From contig NZ_FNXG01000003.1 in NCBI RefSeq assembly GCF_900108405.1, forward strand, positions 7,501 to 71,500: 64,000 nt of DNA, in the 5' to 3' direction. Position numbers and translations under genes: made by a program. The stretch comes from Paracoccus alkenifer (GTDB lineage: Bacteria; Pseudomonadota; Alphaproteobacteria; Rhodobacterales; Rhodobacteraceae). Positions 17,585 to 25,918 of this stretch are shown here, piece by piece. Position 1 is the first letter of the stretch. The number at the start of each line of letters is the position of its first letter. The notes beneath the pieces are model-generated. The model searched no databases, was not told the DNA's origin, and saw only the letters and a list, made by a program, of their open reading frames with translations.

Positions 17585-18729
17585 CACGCGGCCGGGTCCG
17601 GGTCCATCAGCGCCACGCCGACAAAGGTCTGGTTGACATGCATCGCGCCCAGCTGCTCGCCAAAGGTGTTGAAGCCAAAGATGCGATAGCGGTCGAACAG
17701 CTCGGCCATGGCGCCGGTCATGCCGGCCTGCTCGACCGCCAGCCGGCGCAGGATGCAGTCGAACCCCAGCACCATCCGGGGCAGCCGCGGCAGCGCGTCC
17801 AGCGTGTCGGCGAAACCGGCGGTCACGTCGCCGGCCTGCCCCAGCGTCAGCACCGCCCCGGTTTCCACCGCCGACATCAGTTGCAGCGCGCCCCCCTGCC
17901 CCACGCCGCTGATCGCGCGGACATGGTGGCGGCGCCCGGTTTTCAGCAGCAGCGGGTGGCGGGCGAAATCGGCCCGGTCCAGCCGCGCCGGGTCCAGCCC
18001 GGCCAGCCGCGCATATTCCTGCGCCGCCGGCTCGGCGTTGAGTTCATGGATCACCCGCCCGCCGGGGTCGGCGCTGGTGACCACCGCGCGTTTCTCGGTT
18101 GCGGCGAAGTGGGCGAAACTGACCTCGGACACCGCCAGCTCGGTTTCGACCAGCACAAAGATCGCCGCGCCCGGGATCACCGCCCCGTCAAGGATCTGGC
18201 AGCTTTCGCCGAAATCCAGCCCCTCGCCGGCCGAGCCGCCGACCACCGGCACATCCGGCAACGCCGCATCCAGCGCGGTGACCAGAACATCTTCCTGACT
18301 GGCGGTGCCGTCGGCCAGCAGGATGCCGAATTGCGACCAGCCGGGGCGCGGCGGGAAATCGTCGCGCAGCCGGCGCAGCTGCGACAGCCACGCCGAAACC
18401 GGGATCAGCCGCTGGTTGCGCAAAGCCACCGCTCCGGCGCGAAATGACCGGCGCGGAAAGCCGATGGCGACGACGGTGCCGCGCTGATAGCCTTGCGCGC
18501 CGATTTCCCCGGCCGAGGAACAGCCGGCGATCCGCACCCCCGCCAGCAGGTCGCCCAGCCGCTGCGCGATCGGCCCCAGCGCGGCGCGGGGCGAGCCAAA
18601 CAGCAGCACCAGCGCCGGGTCGCATTGCGCCAGCCCCGCGGCCAGCACATCCGCGCCCGCGGCGTCATCGGCCGCCACGCTCAGCGCCACCGGGACGCCT
18701 GCGCCTGTTGTTGCCCGTGGTTCCGCCAA
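17584..18729 (-). CDS. FIST-domain signal-sensing protein
   Basis: A 381-residue cytoplasmic protein with FIST N (about 35-215) and FIST C (about 225-370) domains, which are proposed to bind small ligands and are found with signalling proteins. Motifs include VRIAGCSSAGEIG, VVGGSAGEGLDF and the C-terminal IFGFNTFGEQLGAMHVNQTF. The first possible start is a TTG at 18729, preceded by AAGG about eight bases away and 16 bases after the regulator stop; a start a few codons later at a GTG is possible. It ends in a TGATG overlap with the hybrid kinase, so it very likely feeds a ligand signal into that kinase. Confidence 0.88.
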   Translation of the reverse strand: MAEPRATTGAGVPVALSVAADDAAGADVLAAGLAQCDPALVLLFGSPRAALGPIAQRLGDLLAGVRIAGCSSAGEIGAQGYQRGTVVAIGFPRRSFRAGAVALRNQRLIPVSAWLSQLRRLRDDFPPRPGWSQFGILLADGTASQEDVLVTALDAALPDVPVVGGSAGEGLDFGESCQILDGAVIPGAAIFVLVETELAVSEVSFAHFAATEKRAVVTSADPGGRVIHELNAEPAAQEYARLAGLDPARLDRADFARHPLLLKTGRRHHVRAISGVGQGGALQLMSAVETGAVLTLGQAGDVTAGFADTLDALPRLPRMVLGFDCILRRLAVEQAGMTGAMAELFDRYRIFGFNTFGEQLGAMHVNQTFVGVALMDPDPAA

Positions 18730-18745
18730 CGCCGCCTTGGCCCTT

Positions 18746-19486
18746 TCAGCCCGGCTCGAACAGCCGGACGCTGTTGGCCAGCAGCACCGCCTGGGTGCGG
18801 CGCCGCGCGTTGATCTTGGACATGATCGCGGTGATGTGGGTCTTGACCGTGGCCTCGGCGATGGACAGCTCGTAGCTGATTTCCTTGTTCGCCTTGCCCT
18901 GACAGATCAGCCGCAGGATCTTCATCTGCTGGGGCGTCAGCGTGGCGAAACGGCGGGCAAGCTCGGCCCGGGCGTCCTCTTCGGACCCGGCGGCCTCGGG
19001 CTCATAGCCCTCGGGGGTGATGCGCTCGCCCTCCCACATGCGGCGCAGGCTGTCGACCAGCGCCTCGCGGCCCAGCGACTTGGCGATATAGCCCTGCGCC
19101 CCCGCCGCCATCGCGGCCGAGATCATCGCGTTTTCCAGATCGGCCGAGATCATGGTGATCGGCACATCCGGCAGCTGCCGGCGCAGGGTCACGATGCCCT
19201 CGGCCCCGCGGGCGTCGGGCAGGTTCAGGTCCAGGATCACCGCGTCGGGGGCGCCGTGGGTGCGGATCTGTTCGACCGCGGCGGCAAGACTGCGGGCGGT
19301 GCGAACCGTCTTGCGCCCGAAGCTGATCTTGAGCGTCAGCGCCAGCGCGTCGCACATCAGCGGGTGGTCGTCCACGATCAGGATGTCCTGCACCTGATCG
19401 GCGGAACGGCGGCGCGCAGCGCCCGCGCCTGCGGCGGAATCAGCGCCCTTGGCCCCTGAAGTCGGCGCCTGCATGGGTGTGGTCAT
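18746..19486 (-). CDS. LuxR-type (NarL/FixJ) response regulator
   Basis: A 246-residue two-component regulator. After a 30-residue low-complexity N-terminus, the receiver (about 35-155) has VDDHPLMCDAL, the phospho-Asp in VILDLNLPDARG and the lysine in IAKSLG. The GerE/LuxR helix-turn-helix (about 180-245) contains LTPQQMKILRLICQGKANKE and EATVKTHITAIMSKI. A GGGAGGACAAC ribosome site precedes the ATG at 19486. It is the first gene of the five-gene minus-strand operon and is divergent from the ABC importer at 19657, which it may regulate. FlhR and ErbR are the closest functional analogues by organisation, not by measured similarity. Confidence 0.9.
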   Translation of the reverse strand: MTTPMQAPTSGAKGADSAAGAGAARRRSADQVQDILIVDDHPLMCDALALTLKISFGRKTVRTARSLAAAVEQIRTHGAPDAVILDLNLPDARGAEGIVTLRRQLPDVPITMISADLENAMISAAMAAGAQGYIAKSLGREALVDSLRRMWEGERITPEGYEPEAAGSEEDARAELARRFATLTPQQMKILRLICQGKANKEISYELSIAEATVKTHITAIMSKINARRRTQAVLLANSVRLFEPG

Positions 19487-19656
19487 GATGTTGTCCTCCC
19501 ACCAAGGATGCGACGCCGGGCCGCATCCTGGTGCCCCCAGTCTACGACCAAAGCCCCGTCGCGCAAGCCGTGTGCCGGTATAGACTGCCCCGGTGATTGC
19601 CAGCCCGGCGGGATGCTGCCACGCTTGTCCCGCCGCCATCTGCCAAAGGTTCCGCC

Positions 19657-20673
19657 ATGATCCCGCTGCGCCGCATCGCCCTGTCCGCCTGCCTGGCCCT
19701 TGGGCTTTCGCTGCCCGCCGCCGCGCAGGATACGCTGCCCGAAATCACCGTCGGCACGCTCGAAGGCGGCACGGTGACGTGGGAACTGGAAACCATCCGC
19801 GCCCACGGGCTGGACCGCGCCCATGGATTTACACTGAAACTGCTGGCGCTGGCCGGCAACCCGGCAACCCATGTGGCGATGCACGGGGCCGAGGTGGACA
19901 GCATCGTTTCCGACTGGCTGTGGGTGGCGCAGCAGCGCGCGGCGGGGGCGGATTACGTGTTCCTGCCCTATTCCTCCGCGGTCGGCGGGCTGATGGTGCC
20001 CGGGGACAGCGCGGTGCAAAGCCTTGCCGATCTTGAGGGCCAGACCATCGGCGTCGGCGGCAGCCCCGTGGACAAGAGCTGGCTGATCCTGCGCGCCTGG
20101 TCGATCAGCGAACACGGCCAGAACGGCGGCCGTGATCTGGCCGACACCACGCGGCAGGTCTTTGGCGCCGCGCCCATCATCCTCAACGCGTTCCAGACGG
20201 GCGAGGTCGCGGCGGCGGTGAACCTGTGGCATTTTCAGGCCAAGATGGAGGCGAGGGGCGCGCGCGAGCTGGTCGACGTGGTGACCGCGGCGCGTGACCT
20301 GGGGCTGGACCCCGACACGCCGCTGCTGGGCTATGTGCTGCGCGAAAGCTGGATTCAGGCGAACCCGCAGGCGGCGCGCGGGCTGGCCGCAGCCTCGGCC
20401 GAGGCCAAGCGCATCCTGTCCACCGACGATTCCGCATGGGACGCGCTGCGCCCGATCATGAACGCCGAAAACGACGCCGAGTTCACGGCGCTGCGCGAGC
20501 GCTGGCGCGCCGGCATCCCTTTGGGCCATGGCGTCGATGCGCAGGCCGCGCAGCAGATGTTCGCGGTCATGGCCGGGCTGGGCGGTGAGGAACTGACCGG
20601 CGGGCTGACCGAGCTGCCCTCGGGGCTGTTCTGGGCGCCTGAATCCGAGCCGAACCCCGACGCCAAGCCTTGA
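19657..20673 (+). CDS. ABC transporter substrate-binding protein (NitT/TauT-like)
   Basis: A 338-residue periplasmic binding protein with a clear signal peptide (MIPLRRIALSACLALGLSLPAAAQ). The fold is the type found with nitrate, sulfonate and thiamine-precursor importers: a two-domain protein with LADLEGQTIGVGGSPVDKSW in the hinge region and a C-terminal helical half. The start at 19657 has AAAGG nearby. It is the first gene of a three-gene importer operon whose coding regions overlap (TTGA with the permease). The substrate cannot be read from the sequence; the divergent FIST/kinase/LuxR operon suggests a link to a sensed carbon compound, which is inference. Confidence 0.88.
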   Translation: MIPLRRIALSACLALGLSLPAAAQDTLPEITVGTLEGGTVTWELETIRAHGLDRAHGFTLKLLALAGNPATHVAMHGAEVDSIVSDWLWVAQQRAAGADYVFLPYSSAVGGLMVPGDSAVQSLADLEGQTIGVGGSPVDKSWLILRAWSISEHGQNGGRDLADTTRQVFGAAPIILNAFQTGEVAAAVNLWHFQAKMEARGARELVDVVTAARDLGLDPDTPLLGYVLRESWIQANPQAARGLAAASAEAKRILSTDDSAWDALRPIMNAENDAEFTALRERWRAGIPLGHGVDAQAAQQMFAVMAGLGGEELTGGLTELPSGLFWAPESEPNPDAKP

Positions 20674-21473
20674 GCGACCGCACGCCACCTGCCCCGGCCA
20701 CCCCCGCCCGGCGTCCACGCTGGGCCGCGCTGGCCCCCGGGCTGATCTCGGCCGCGCTGGTGCTGGGGCTGTGGGCCACGCTTGCCGCGATCGGGGACGA
20801 TCCGCGCCGCCTGCCCTCGCCCCTGCTGGTGCTGGGGCGGCTGTGGGCACTGGGTGCCAGCGGCGAGCTGTGGTTCCACACCGGCATGACGCTGGCGCGG
20901 GTGCTCGCGGCCTTTGCCGTGGCGATGGTCGCGGGGGGCGCGCTGGGGCTGTGGATGGGACGTTCGGCAACCGCCGACCGCTGGCTGAACCCCTCGCTGG
21001 TGGTGCTGCTGAACCTGCCGGCGCTGGTGGTGATCGTGCTGTGCTATATCTGGATCGGCCTGAACGAGACCGCCGCGATCCTGTCGGTCGCGCTGAACAA
21101 GATCCCCGTGGTCGCGGTGCTGCTGCGCGAGGCCGGGCGCGCGTTGTCGCCCGATCTGGACGACATGGCGCGGGTGTTCGGAATGCGGCCGCTGGCGCGG
21201 CTGCGCCATGTGGTGCTGCCGCAGCTTGCCCCTGCCATCGCCGCCGCCGCCCGGTCCGGCATCGCGCTGATCTGGAAGATCGTGCTGGTGGTCGAGTTCC
21301 TGGGCCGCTCAAACGGGGTCGGCTTCAAGCTGCACATGCATTTTTCCAATTTCGACGTGGCGCGGGTGCTGGCCTGGGCGCTGGCCTTTGTCGTGGTCAT
21401 GCTGCTGATCGACCTGCTGATCCTGCGCCCCTGGCAGGACAGCGCCAACCGCTGGAGGCAGGATGCGGCTTGA
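20670..21473 (+). CDS. ABC transporter permease (NitT/TauT-like)
   Basis: A 267-residue inner-membrane permease with about six helices. The EAA loop is present (ALSPDLDDMARVFGMRPLARLR). The only start near the family N-terminus is a TTG at 20670, which overlaps the stop codon of the binding protein (TTGA), implying translational coupling. A Pro/Arg-rich cytoplasmic tail precedes the first helix. The 3' end overlaps the ATPase gene by 11 bases. Confidence 0.88.
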   Translation: MSDRTPPAPATPARRPRWAALAPGLISAALVLGLWATLAAIGDDPRRLPSPLLVLGRLWALGASGELWFHTGMTLARVLAAFAVAMVAGGALGLWMGRSATADRWLNPSLVVLLNLPALVVIVLCYIWIGLNETAAILSVALNKIPVVAVLLREAGRALSPDLDDMARVFGMRPLARLRHVVLPQLAPAIAAAARSGIALIWKIVLVVEFLGRSNGVGFKLHMHFSNFDVARVLAWALAFVVVMLLIDLLILRPWQDSANRWRQDAA

Positions 21474-22089
21474 GCTTGCCGGCAAGCAGTTCGACGGCCG
21501 CCCGGTGCTGGGGCCGATCACGCTGGAGCTGGCGCCCGCGCAGCGGGTGGCACTGCTGGGGCCGTCCGGGGCCGGCAAGACCACGCTCATGCGGATCATC
21601 GCCGGGCTGGACACGCGGTTCCACGGCCTGCGGCAGGTGCCCGAGCGGCTGGCGATGGTGTTTCAGGAACCCAACCTGCTGCCATGGCGCACGGCATTGC
21701 AGAACATCACCCTGCCGACCGGCACCACGCCGGACGCTGCGCGGGCGCTGCTTGCGCAAGTGGGTCTGGAGGGGCGCGACGCCGCCTGGCCGCGGCAGTT
21801 GTCGCTGGGCCAGCAGCGGCGGCTGGCGCTGGCCCGCGCCTTTGCCGCGCGCCCGCAGATCCTGCTGATGGACGAACCCTTTGCCTCGCTGGATGCGGAC
21901 ACCGCCGGGCGGATGCTGGACCTGACCGCCCGGCTGCTGGACGACAGCGGCGCCGGGCTGGTGCTGGTCACCCACGACCCGTCCGAGGCTGCCTTTCTGC
22001 GCGCCCAGCCGCTGCGCTTGCGCGGCACGCCGGCGACGCTGGACGTGGGCGAGCCGGGGGCGCTGCCCCCGCACCCCCGGGATATTTGA
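21463..22089 (+). CDS. ABC transporter ATPase (NitT/TauT-like)
   Basis: A 208-residue nucleotide-binding subunit with Walker A LGPSGAGKTT, Q-loop MVFQEPNLLPWR, signature LSLGQQRRLALARA, Walker B ILLMDEPFASLD and H-loop VTHDP. It is shorter than typical relatives of about 250 residues: the C-terminus runs into the dispersed repeat at 22053-22100, and the last residues (GALPPHPRDI) and the stop codon are encoded by that repeat. The repeat may therefore have truncated or replaced an ancestral tail. The ATPase core is complete. Confidence 0.9.
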   Translation: MRLELAGKQFDGRPVLGPITLELAPAQRVALLGPSGAGKTTLMRIIAGLDTRFHGLRQVPERLAMVFQEPNLLPWRTALQNITLPTGTTPDAARALLAQVGLEGRDAAWPRQLSLGQQRRLALARAFAARPQILLMDEPFASLDADTAGRMLDLTARLLDDSGAGLVLVTHDPSEAAFLRAQPLRLRGTPATLDVGEPGALPPHPRDI

Positions 22090-22100
22090 GCACCAAAGAC
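22053..22100. repeat. Dispersed GGGATATTTG repeat, copy 2
   Basis: A GGGGGCGCTGCCCCC hairpin followed by CCCCCGGGATATTTGAG and CACCAAAGAC. It supplies the last codons and stop of the ABC ATPase gene and lies between that gene and convergent bdhA. Confidence 0.75.
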
Positions 22101-22134
22101 GGGGCGAGGCGGCGCGCACCCCCCGCCGGCCGGG

Positions 22135-22917
22135 TCAGAGGGCGGTCCAGCCGCCGTCCACGGAAATCGTGGTGCCGGTGATCTGGGCGGCAATGTCCGA
22201 GCACAGGAACACCGCGGTGCCGCCGATCTGTTCCACCGTCGCGAATTCGCCCGAGGGCTGGCGTTGCAGCATCACCTTGGCGATGACGTCCTCGCGGCTC
22301 ATGTTGTGGGTCTTCATCTGGTCGGGGATCTGCTTTTCCACGATCGGCGTCAGCACATAGCCGGGGCAGATGGCGTTGCAGGTGATCGGGTCGGTGGCGG
22401 TTTCCAGCGCCGTGACCTTGGTCAGCCCCACCACCCCGTGCTTGGCCGCCACATAGGCGGATTTATAGGGCGAGGCCGTCAGCCCGTGCGCGGATGCCAC
22501 GTTGACCACCCGGCCCCAGCCCGCCTTGCGCATCATCGGCAGCGCCACCGCCGTGGTGTGAAACGCACTGTTGAGGTTGATCGCGATGATCGCGTCCCAG
22601 TTCTCGGTCGGGAAATCCTCAAGCGGCGCGACATGCTGGATGCCGGCATTGTTCACCAGAATGTCGCAGCGCCCGGCCTGTTCGATCAGGCGGCGGCAGT
22701 CGGCGGGTTTGCTCATGTCGGCCTGGATATAGCGCACGGCGACGCCGTGGTCGCGGGCAAGGCTTTCGGCCAGCGCCTGATCCTCGGGGGTGTCGGTGAA
22801 GCTGTTGATCACCAGATCCGCCCCGGCCGCGGCCAGCGCCTGCGCCACCCCCAGCCCGATGCCGCTGTTCGATCCGGTCACCACCGCCGTCTTGCCGGTC
22901 AGGATTTTCTCGACCAT
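22135..22917 (-). CDS. bdhA: D-3-hydroxybutyrate dehydrogenase
   Basis: A 260-residue classical SDR that interconverts D-3-hydroxybutyrate and acetoacetate with NAD, in polyhydroxybutyrate turnover. The cofactor motif VVTGSNSGIGLGVA, NNAGIQHVAPLEDFP, the catalytic serine in VNVASAHGL and the YVAAKHG Tyr/Lys pair are intact. The helical lid segment after PGYVLTP, with the residues KQIPDQ, is typical of this enzyme. The start at 22917 (MVEKILTGKTAVVTGS) has GAAGGGGGC upstream. Monocistronic; the candidate small RNA lies upstream on the same strand and ends before its promoter region. Confidence 0.93.
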   Translation of the reverse strand: MVEKILTGKTAVVTGSNSGIGLGVAQALAAAGADLVINSFTDTPEDQALAESLARDHGVAVRYIQADMSKPADCRRLIEQAGRCDILVNNAGIQHVAPLEDFPTENWDAIIAINLNSAFHTTAVALPMMRKAGWGRVVNVASAHGLTASPYKSAYVAAKHGVVGLTKVTALETATDPITCNAICPGYVLTPIVEKQIPDQMKTHNMSREDVIAKVMLQRQPSGEFATVEQIGGTAVFLCSDIAAQITGTTISVDGGWTAL

Positions 22918-23002
22918 CTGCACGCCCCCTTCGTGTTGCTGCGGGGGCAGGATAGCGCGGCGCCGGCAGCTGCGCCAGAAACCGGCGACCCCGGCTGCGG
23001 GC

Positions 23003-23032
23003 AAAAAAAAGGCGCCCGCACAAGGCGGGCGC
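23003..23032 (-). terminator. Strong intrinsic terminator of the candidate small RNA
   Basis: The arms GCGCCCGC (23012-23019) and GCGGGCGC (23025-23032) pair around a 5-base loop. On the minus strand the stem is followed by C and then eight T residues (23003-23010). Confidence 0.8.
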
Positions 23033-23078
23033 AAGTCATGAGGCAGGTTTCATACAGGCAAGAAACCTATCGAGCAGT
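23003..23078 (-). ncRNA. Candidate small RNA of about 76 nt
   Basis: No protein gene lies here, but the minus strand has a complete small-RNA layout: a sigma-70-like promoter at 23085-23113, a predicted start near 23078, a first hairpin (AGGTTTC ... GAAACCT arms at 23045-23051 and 23062-23068, 10-base loop), a short single-stranded segment including CCUCAUGAC, and a strong intrinsic terminator (8-bp GC stem at 23012-23032, then eight T). The upstream minus-strand genes are too far away, and separated by a plus-strand gene, for this terminator to serve them. The target is unknown. Confidence 0.6.
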
Positions 23079-23084
23079 GTGTTT

Positions 23085-23113
23085 GGTATACGCCCAAGCC
23101 TTCGCGAGTCCAA
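23085..23113 (-). promoter_or_regulatory. Candidate sigma-70-like promoter for the small RNA
   Basis: On the minus strand, a -35 TTGGAC (23113-23108), a spacer of exactly 17 bases and a -10 TATACC (23090-23085) lie seven bases upstream of the predicted start at 23078. Confidence 0.5.
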
Positions 23114-23201
23114 GGGTCGAGTTTGCGTCAGGGTGAACGCATCGGTAGTCTTTTCCCACAGAGCCGGCATCGAATCCGGACAAGGCAGGACAGGCGCACC
23201 C

Positions 23202-25067
23202 ATGCGAATCTTCAAAATCGTTAACGATTCCGCGATTGCAGCGTTTTTGCGCGTGATCTTTCTGGGGGGGGCGACTGTTGCAGGGATGCCGCTGACAAGT
23301 GCGGCAGAGCCGTCCCATGCCCTTGCAATGTTTGGAAAACCTGCCCTTTCCGCCGACGCCCCCGGCCTGCCCTATGCCAATCCCGACGCCCCAAAGGGCG
23401 GGATGATTCGCTTTGCCGAACCCGGCAGTTTCGATTCGCTGAAGCCCTGGGTGCTTAAGGGCAATGCGGCGTGGTCGGTGGGGGTGCATGTGGCCGAGCC
23501 GCTGATGCTGCGGTCGCTGGACGAGCCGTTCACGTTATATTGTCTGTTGTGCGAAACGGTCGAGACCGACGAGGACCGCAGCTGGGTCGCCTTTACCCTG
23601 CGTCCCGAGGCGAGGTTTTCCGACGGCTCGCCGGTCACGGTCGAAGATGTCATCTGGTCGTTCACCACGCTGGGGACGCAGGGCCACCCCCGCTATGCCG
23701 GCGCCTGGGGCAAGGTCGCAGCGATCACCCAGACCGGCGAACACGCGCTGCGCATCGAGTTTTCCGAACCCGACCGCGAATTGCCGCTGCTGATGGGGCT
23801 GCGGCCGGTGCTGAAAAAGGCGCAATGGGAGGGCACGGATTTCGGCGCCTCGGGGCTTGAGGTGCCGATCGGCTCGGGCGCCTATGTGGTCGAGCGGGTC
23901 GATCCCGGCCGCGCGATCAGCTTTCGCCGCAATCCCGATTACTGGGGGCGCGACCTGCCGCTGCTGCGGGGTCTCTATAATTTCGACGTGATCCGCTATG
24001 ATTATTTCGCCGACACCAACGCCATGTTCCAGGCGTTCAAGGCCGGCGAGGTCGATGTCTGGCGCGAAACCAGGGCGGTGAAATGGGCCACCGAATACGG
24101 GTTTCCCGCCGTCGCCTCGGGGCGGGTGGTCAAGTCGGAAATCCCGCACCGCCGGCCCTCGGGGATCATGGGGCTGGTGATGAACACCCGCTCGCCGCTG
24201 TTTCGGGACTGGCGGGTGCGCGAGGCGATGATTCTGGCCTTCAACCACCAGTTCATTAACGCGACCCTGACCGGCGGAACCGACCCGCGGATCACCAGCT
24301 ATTTTGCCAACTCGGACCTTGCGATGCGCCCCGGCCCCGCGACCGGGATCGAGGCCGAGCTGCTGGCCCCCTTTGCCGAGCAGCTGCTGCCCGGCACTCT
24401 GGACGGCTATGCCCTGCCCGAGGGCGCGGCAAAGATGCTGGACCGCGATTCGCTGCGCCGGGCGGTGGCGCTGCTGGAACAGGCCGGCTGGACCGTGCAG
24501 GACGGCGTGCTGCGCAATCGGGACGGCGCGGCGTTTGCCCCGGAAATCCTGCTCAACCAGTCCGGCAGCGCCATGCGCGCGGGCAGCGAGATGCAGCAGA
24601 TCGTCGACATCTACGTGCAGGCGCTGCGGCCGCTGGGGGTGGTGCCGCGGGTCACGGTGCTGGACAGCGCGCAATACGTCCAGCGCACCAACCGCTTTGC
24701 CTTTGACATGAGCTGGTATGAACGCGGCCTGTCGCTGTCGCCGGGCAATGAACAGGCGCTGTATTGGGGCAGCGCCAGTGCCGGGCAAGAGGGCTCGCGC
24801 AACTGGATGGGAGTGCGCGATCCGGCGGTGGATGCCATGATCGCGGCGGCGGTGAACGCGCCCGAAGACGACACCCATATCGCGGCGGTCCGGGCGCTGG
24901 ACCGGCTGCTGACGGCGGGGCGCTATGTGATCCCGGTCAGCTATTCGCCACTCAGCCGCATCGCCCATTCCGCCAGGCTGCATTACCCCGACACGCCGAC
25001 CGCTTACGGCGACTGGCCCGGGTTCCTGCCCGATCTGTGGTGGGAAGAACCCCCGCGCCCCGACTAG
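23202..25067 (+). CDS. YejA-like oligopeptide/microcin C ABC transporter substrate-binding protein
   Basis: A 621-residue periplasmic binding protein of the SBP family 5. The signal sequence (residues 1 to about 38) is unusual in having a charged start, MRIFKIVNDSAIAAFLR, before the hydrophobic stretch and SAAEPSHALAMFG. Family blocks are FDSLKPWVLKG, YWGRDLP, FNHQFIN and MSWYERGLSLSPGNEQ. Related proteins deliver peptides or microcin C to the YejBEF permease. No permease gene follows: the next gene is convergent, so yejBEF must be elsewhere or this is a stand-alone binding protein. The stop TAG shares the CTAG palindrome with the convergent small gene. Confidence 0.88.
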   Translation: MRIFKIVNDSAIAAFLRVIFLGGATVAGMPLTSAAEPSHALAMFGKPALSADAPGLPYANPDAPKGGMIRFAEPGSFDSLKPWVLKGNAAWSVGVHVAEPLMLRSLDEPFTLYCLLCETVETDEDRSWVAFTLRPEARFSDGSPVTVEDVIWSFTTLGTQGHPRYAGAWGKVAAITQTGEHALRIEFSEPDRELPLLMGLRPVLKKAQWEGTDFGASGLEVPIGSGAYVVERVDPGRAISFRRNPDYWGRDLPLLRGLYNFDVIRYDYFADTNAMFQAFKAGEVDVWRETRAVKWATEYGFPAVASGRVVKSEIPHRRPSGIMGLVMNTRSPLFRDWRVREAMILAFNHQFINATLTGGTDPRITSYFANSDLAMRPGPATGIEAELLAPFAEQLLPGTLDGYALPEGAAKMLDRDSLRRAVALLEQAGWTVQDGVLRNRDGAAFAPEILLNQSGSAMRAGSEMQQIVDIYVQALRPLGVVPRVTVLDSAQYVQRTNRFAFDMSWYERGLSLSPGNEQALYWGSASAGQEGSRNWMGVRDPAVDAMIAAAVNAPEDDTHIAAVRALDRLLTAGRYVIPVSYSPLSRIAHSARLHYPDTPTAYGDWPGFLPDLWWEEPPRPD

Positions 25068-25417
25068 ACCCGGCCCAGATTGTCGCCGTCGTCAGGGTAT
25101 TCGTCGTCATCGCCGAATCGGGCGTCGTCGGCGTATTCGTCCTCGCCCTCGGACACATATTTCCCCGACAGCGCGATCGAGTGGTTGTCATGGGACGGGT
25201 CCATCACGACATCGGCCGGGATCTCGCCGGCAAGCCATTCCTTGATCTCGTCGCGGGCCTCGGAGATGTCCTGCTCGGTCACTTCGGCGATATAGCGGAC
25301 AAATTCACGCTGGTCGCCGTCGATCTCGTCCAGCATCGCCTCATCGACGTCCTCCCATTTTTCCTGAATCGCCTCGTAAAAAGCGCTCCAGTTCGCCTGA
25401 ACATGGGTCCATTTCAT
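25064..25417 (-). CDS. Small acidic protein, CsbD-like N-terminus
   Basis: A 117-residue, strongly acidic protein. Its first 60 residues (starting MKWTHVQANWSAFYEAIQEK) have the Trp-rich helical pattern of CsbD-like stress proteins; the rest, especially the last 30 residues, is Asp/Glu/Tyr-rich and probably disordered. An AGGAGA ribosome site precedes the ATG at 25417. It probably acts in the cytoplasm under stress, but that is inferred from weak resemblance. Its stop codon overlaps that of the convergent peptide-binding protein in a single CTAG. Confidence 0.68.
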   Translation of the reverse strand: MKWTHVQANWSAFYEAIQEKWEDVDEAMLDEIDGDQREFVRYIAEVTEQDISEARDEIKEWLAGEIPADVVMDPSHDNHSIALSGKYVSEGEDEYADDARFGDDDEYPDDGDNLGRV

Positions 25418-25535
25418 ATCGCCGTCTCCTGCATCGCAAGGCTTACTGCCCAGTCTATTGCCTCAAGCTGATCGCCGGGAACAGAGTTCCTTGCAACGAG
25501 AGACGCGCAGAACCCGATTCCGGTTGAAATTTCCG

Positions 25536-25871
25536 TCAGACCGGCCGGATCAGCTTGCGCTCGAACACGCGCAGGACCGTGGGCAGATCATGGCCCCGGC
25601 GCAGGATCTGCCCGTCCATGGCCACCACCGCATACATGCCCTGCGCGTTACGCAGGCGGGGGCGCTTTTCGATCCGATACAGCGGGTGTTCGGCCGCGCG
25701 GCGAAACACCGAAAACACCGCGCTGTCACGCAGGAACGACATGCCGTAATCGCGCCACTCGCCCGCCGCGACCATGCGGCCATAGAGCGACAGGATCACC
25801 GCCAGCTCGCGCCGGTCAAAGGCCACGACATCGGATACGGGGGGCGAATTGGGCAGGGGCTGGATCGTCAT
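25536..25871 (-). CDS. DUF2794-family protein
   Basis: A 111-residue cytoplasmic protein matching the alphaproteobacterial DUF2794 family in length and pattern (VAFDRRELAVILSLYGRMV, WRDYGMSFLRDSAVFSVFRR, EKRPRLRNAQGMYAVV). Function unknown. The ATG at 25871 is the family start; the frame continues upstream through the repeat region and is not coding there. It lies between a CsbD-like gene and an I78 inhibitor gene on the same strand. Confidence 0.85.
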   Translation of the reverse strand: MTIQPLPNSPPVSDVVAFDRRELAVILSLYGRMVAAGEWRDYGMSFLRDSAVFSVFRRAAEHPLYRIEKRPRLRNAQGMYAVVAMDGQILRRGHDLPTVLRVFERKLIRPV

Positions 25872-25918
25872 GGATTCAACGTGGCACCACAACAGCGCCC
25901 GATCAACTTGGAAAACGG

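Noticed and set aside
19483-21312. A 609-codon minus-strand frame opposite the ABC importer genes.
   Set aside because: It is a high-GC antisense shadow of the binding protein and permease, which have clear motifs and coupled starts.
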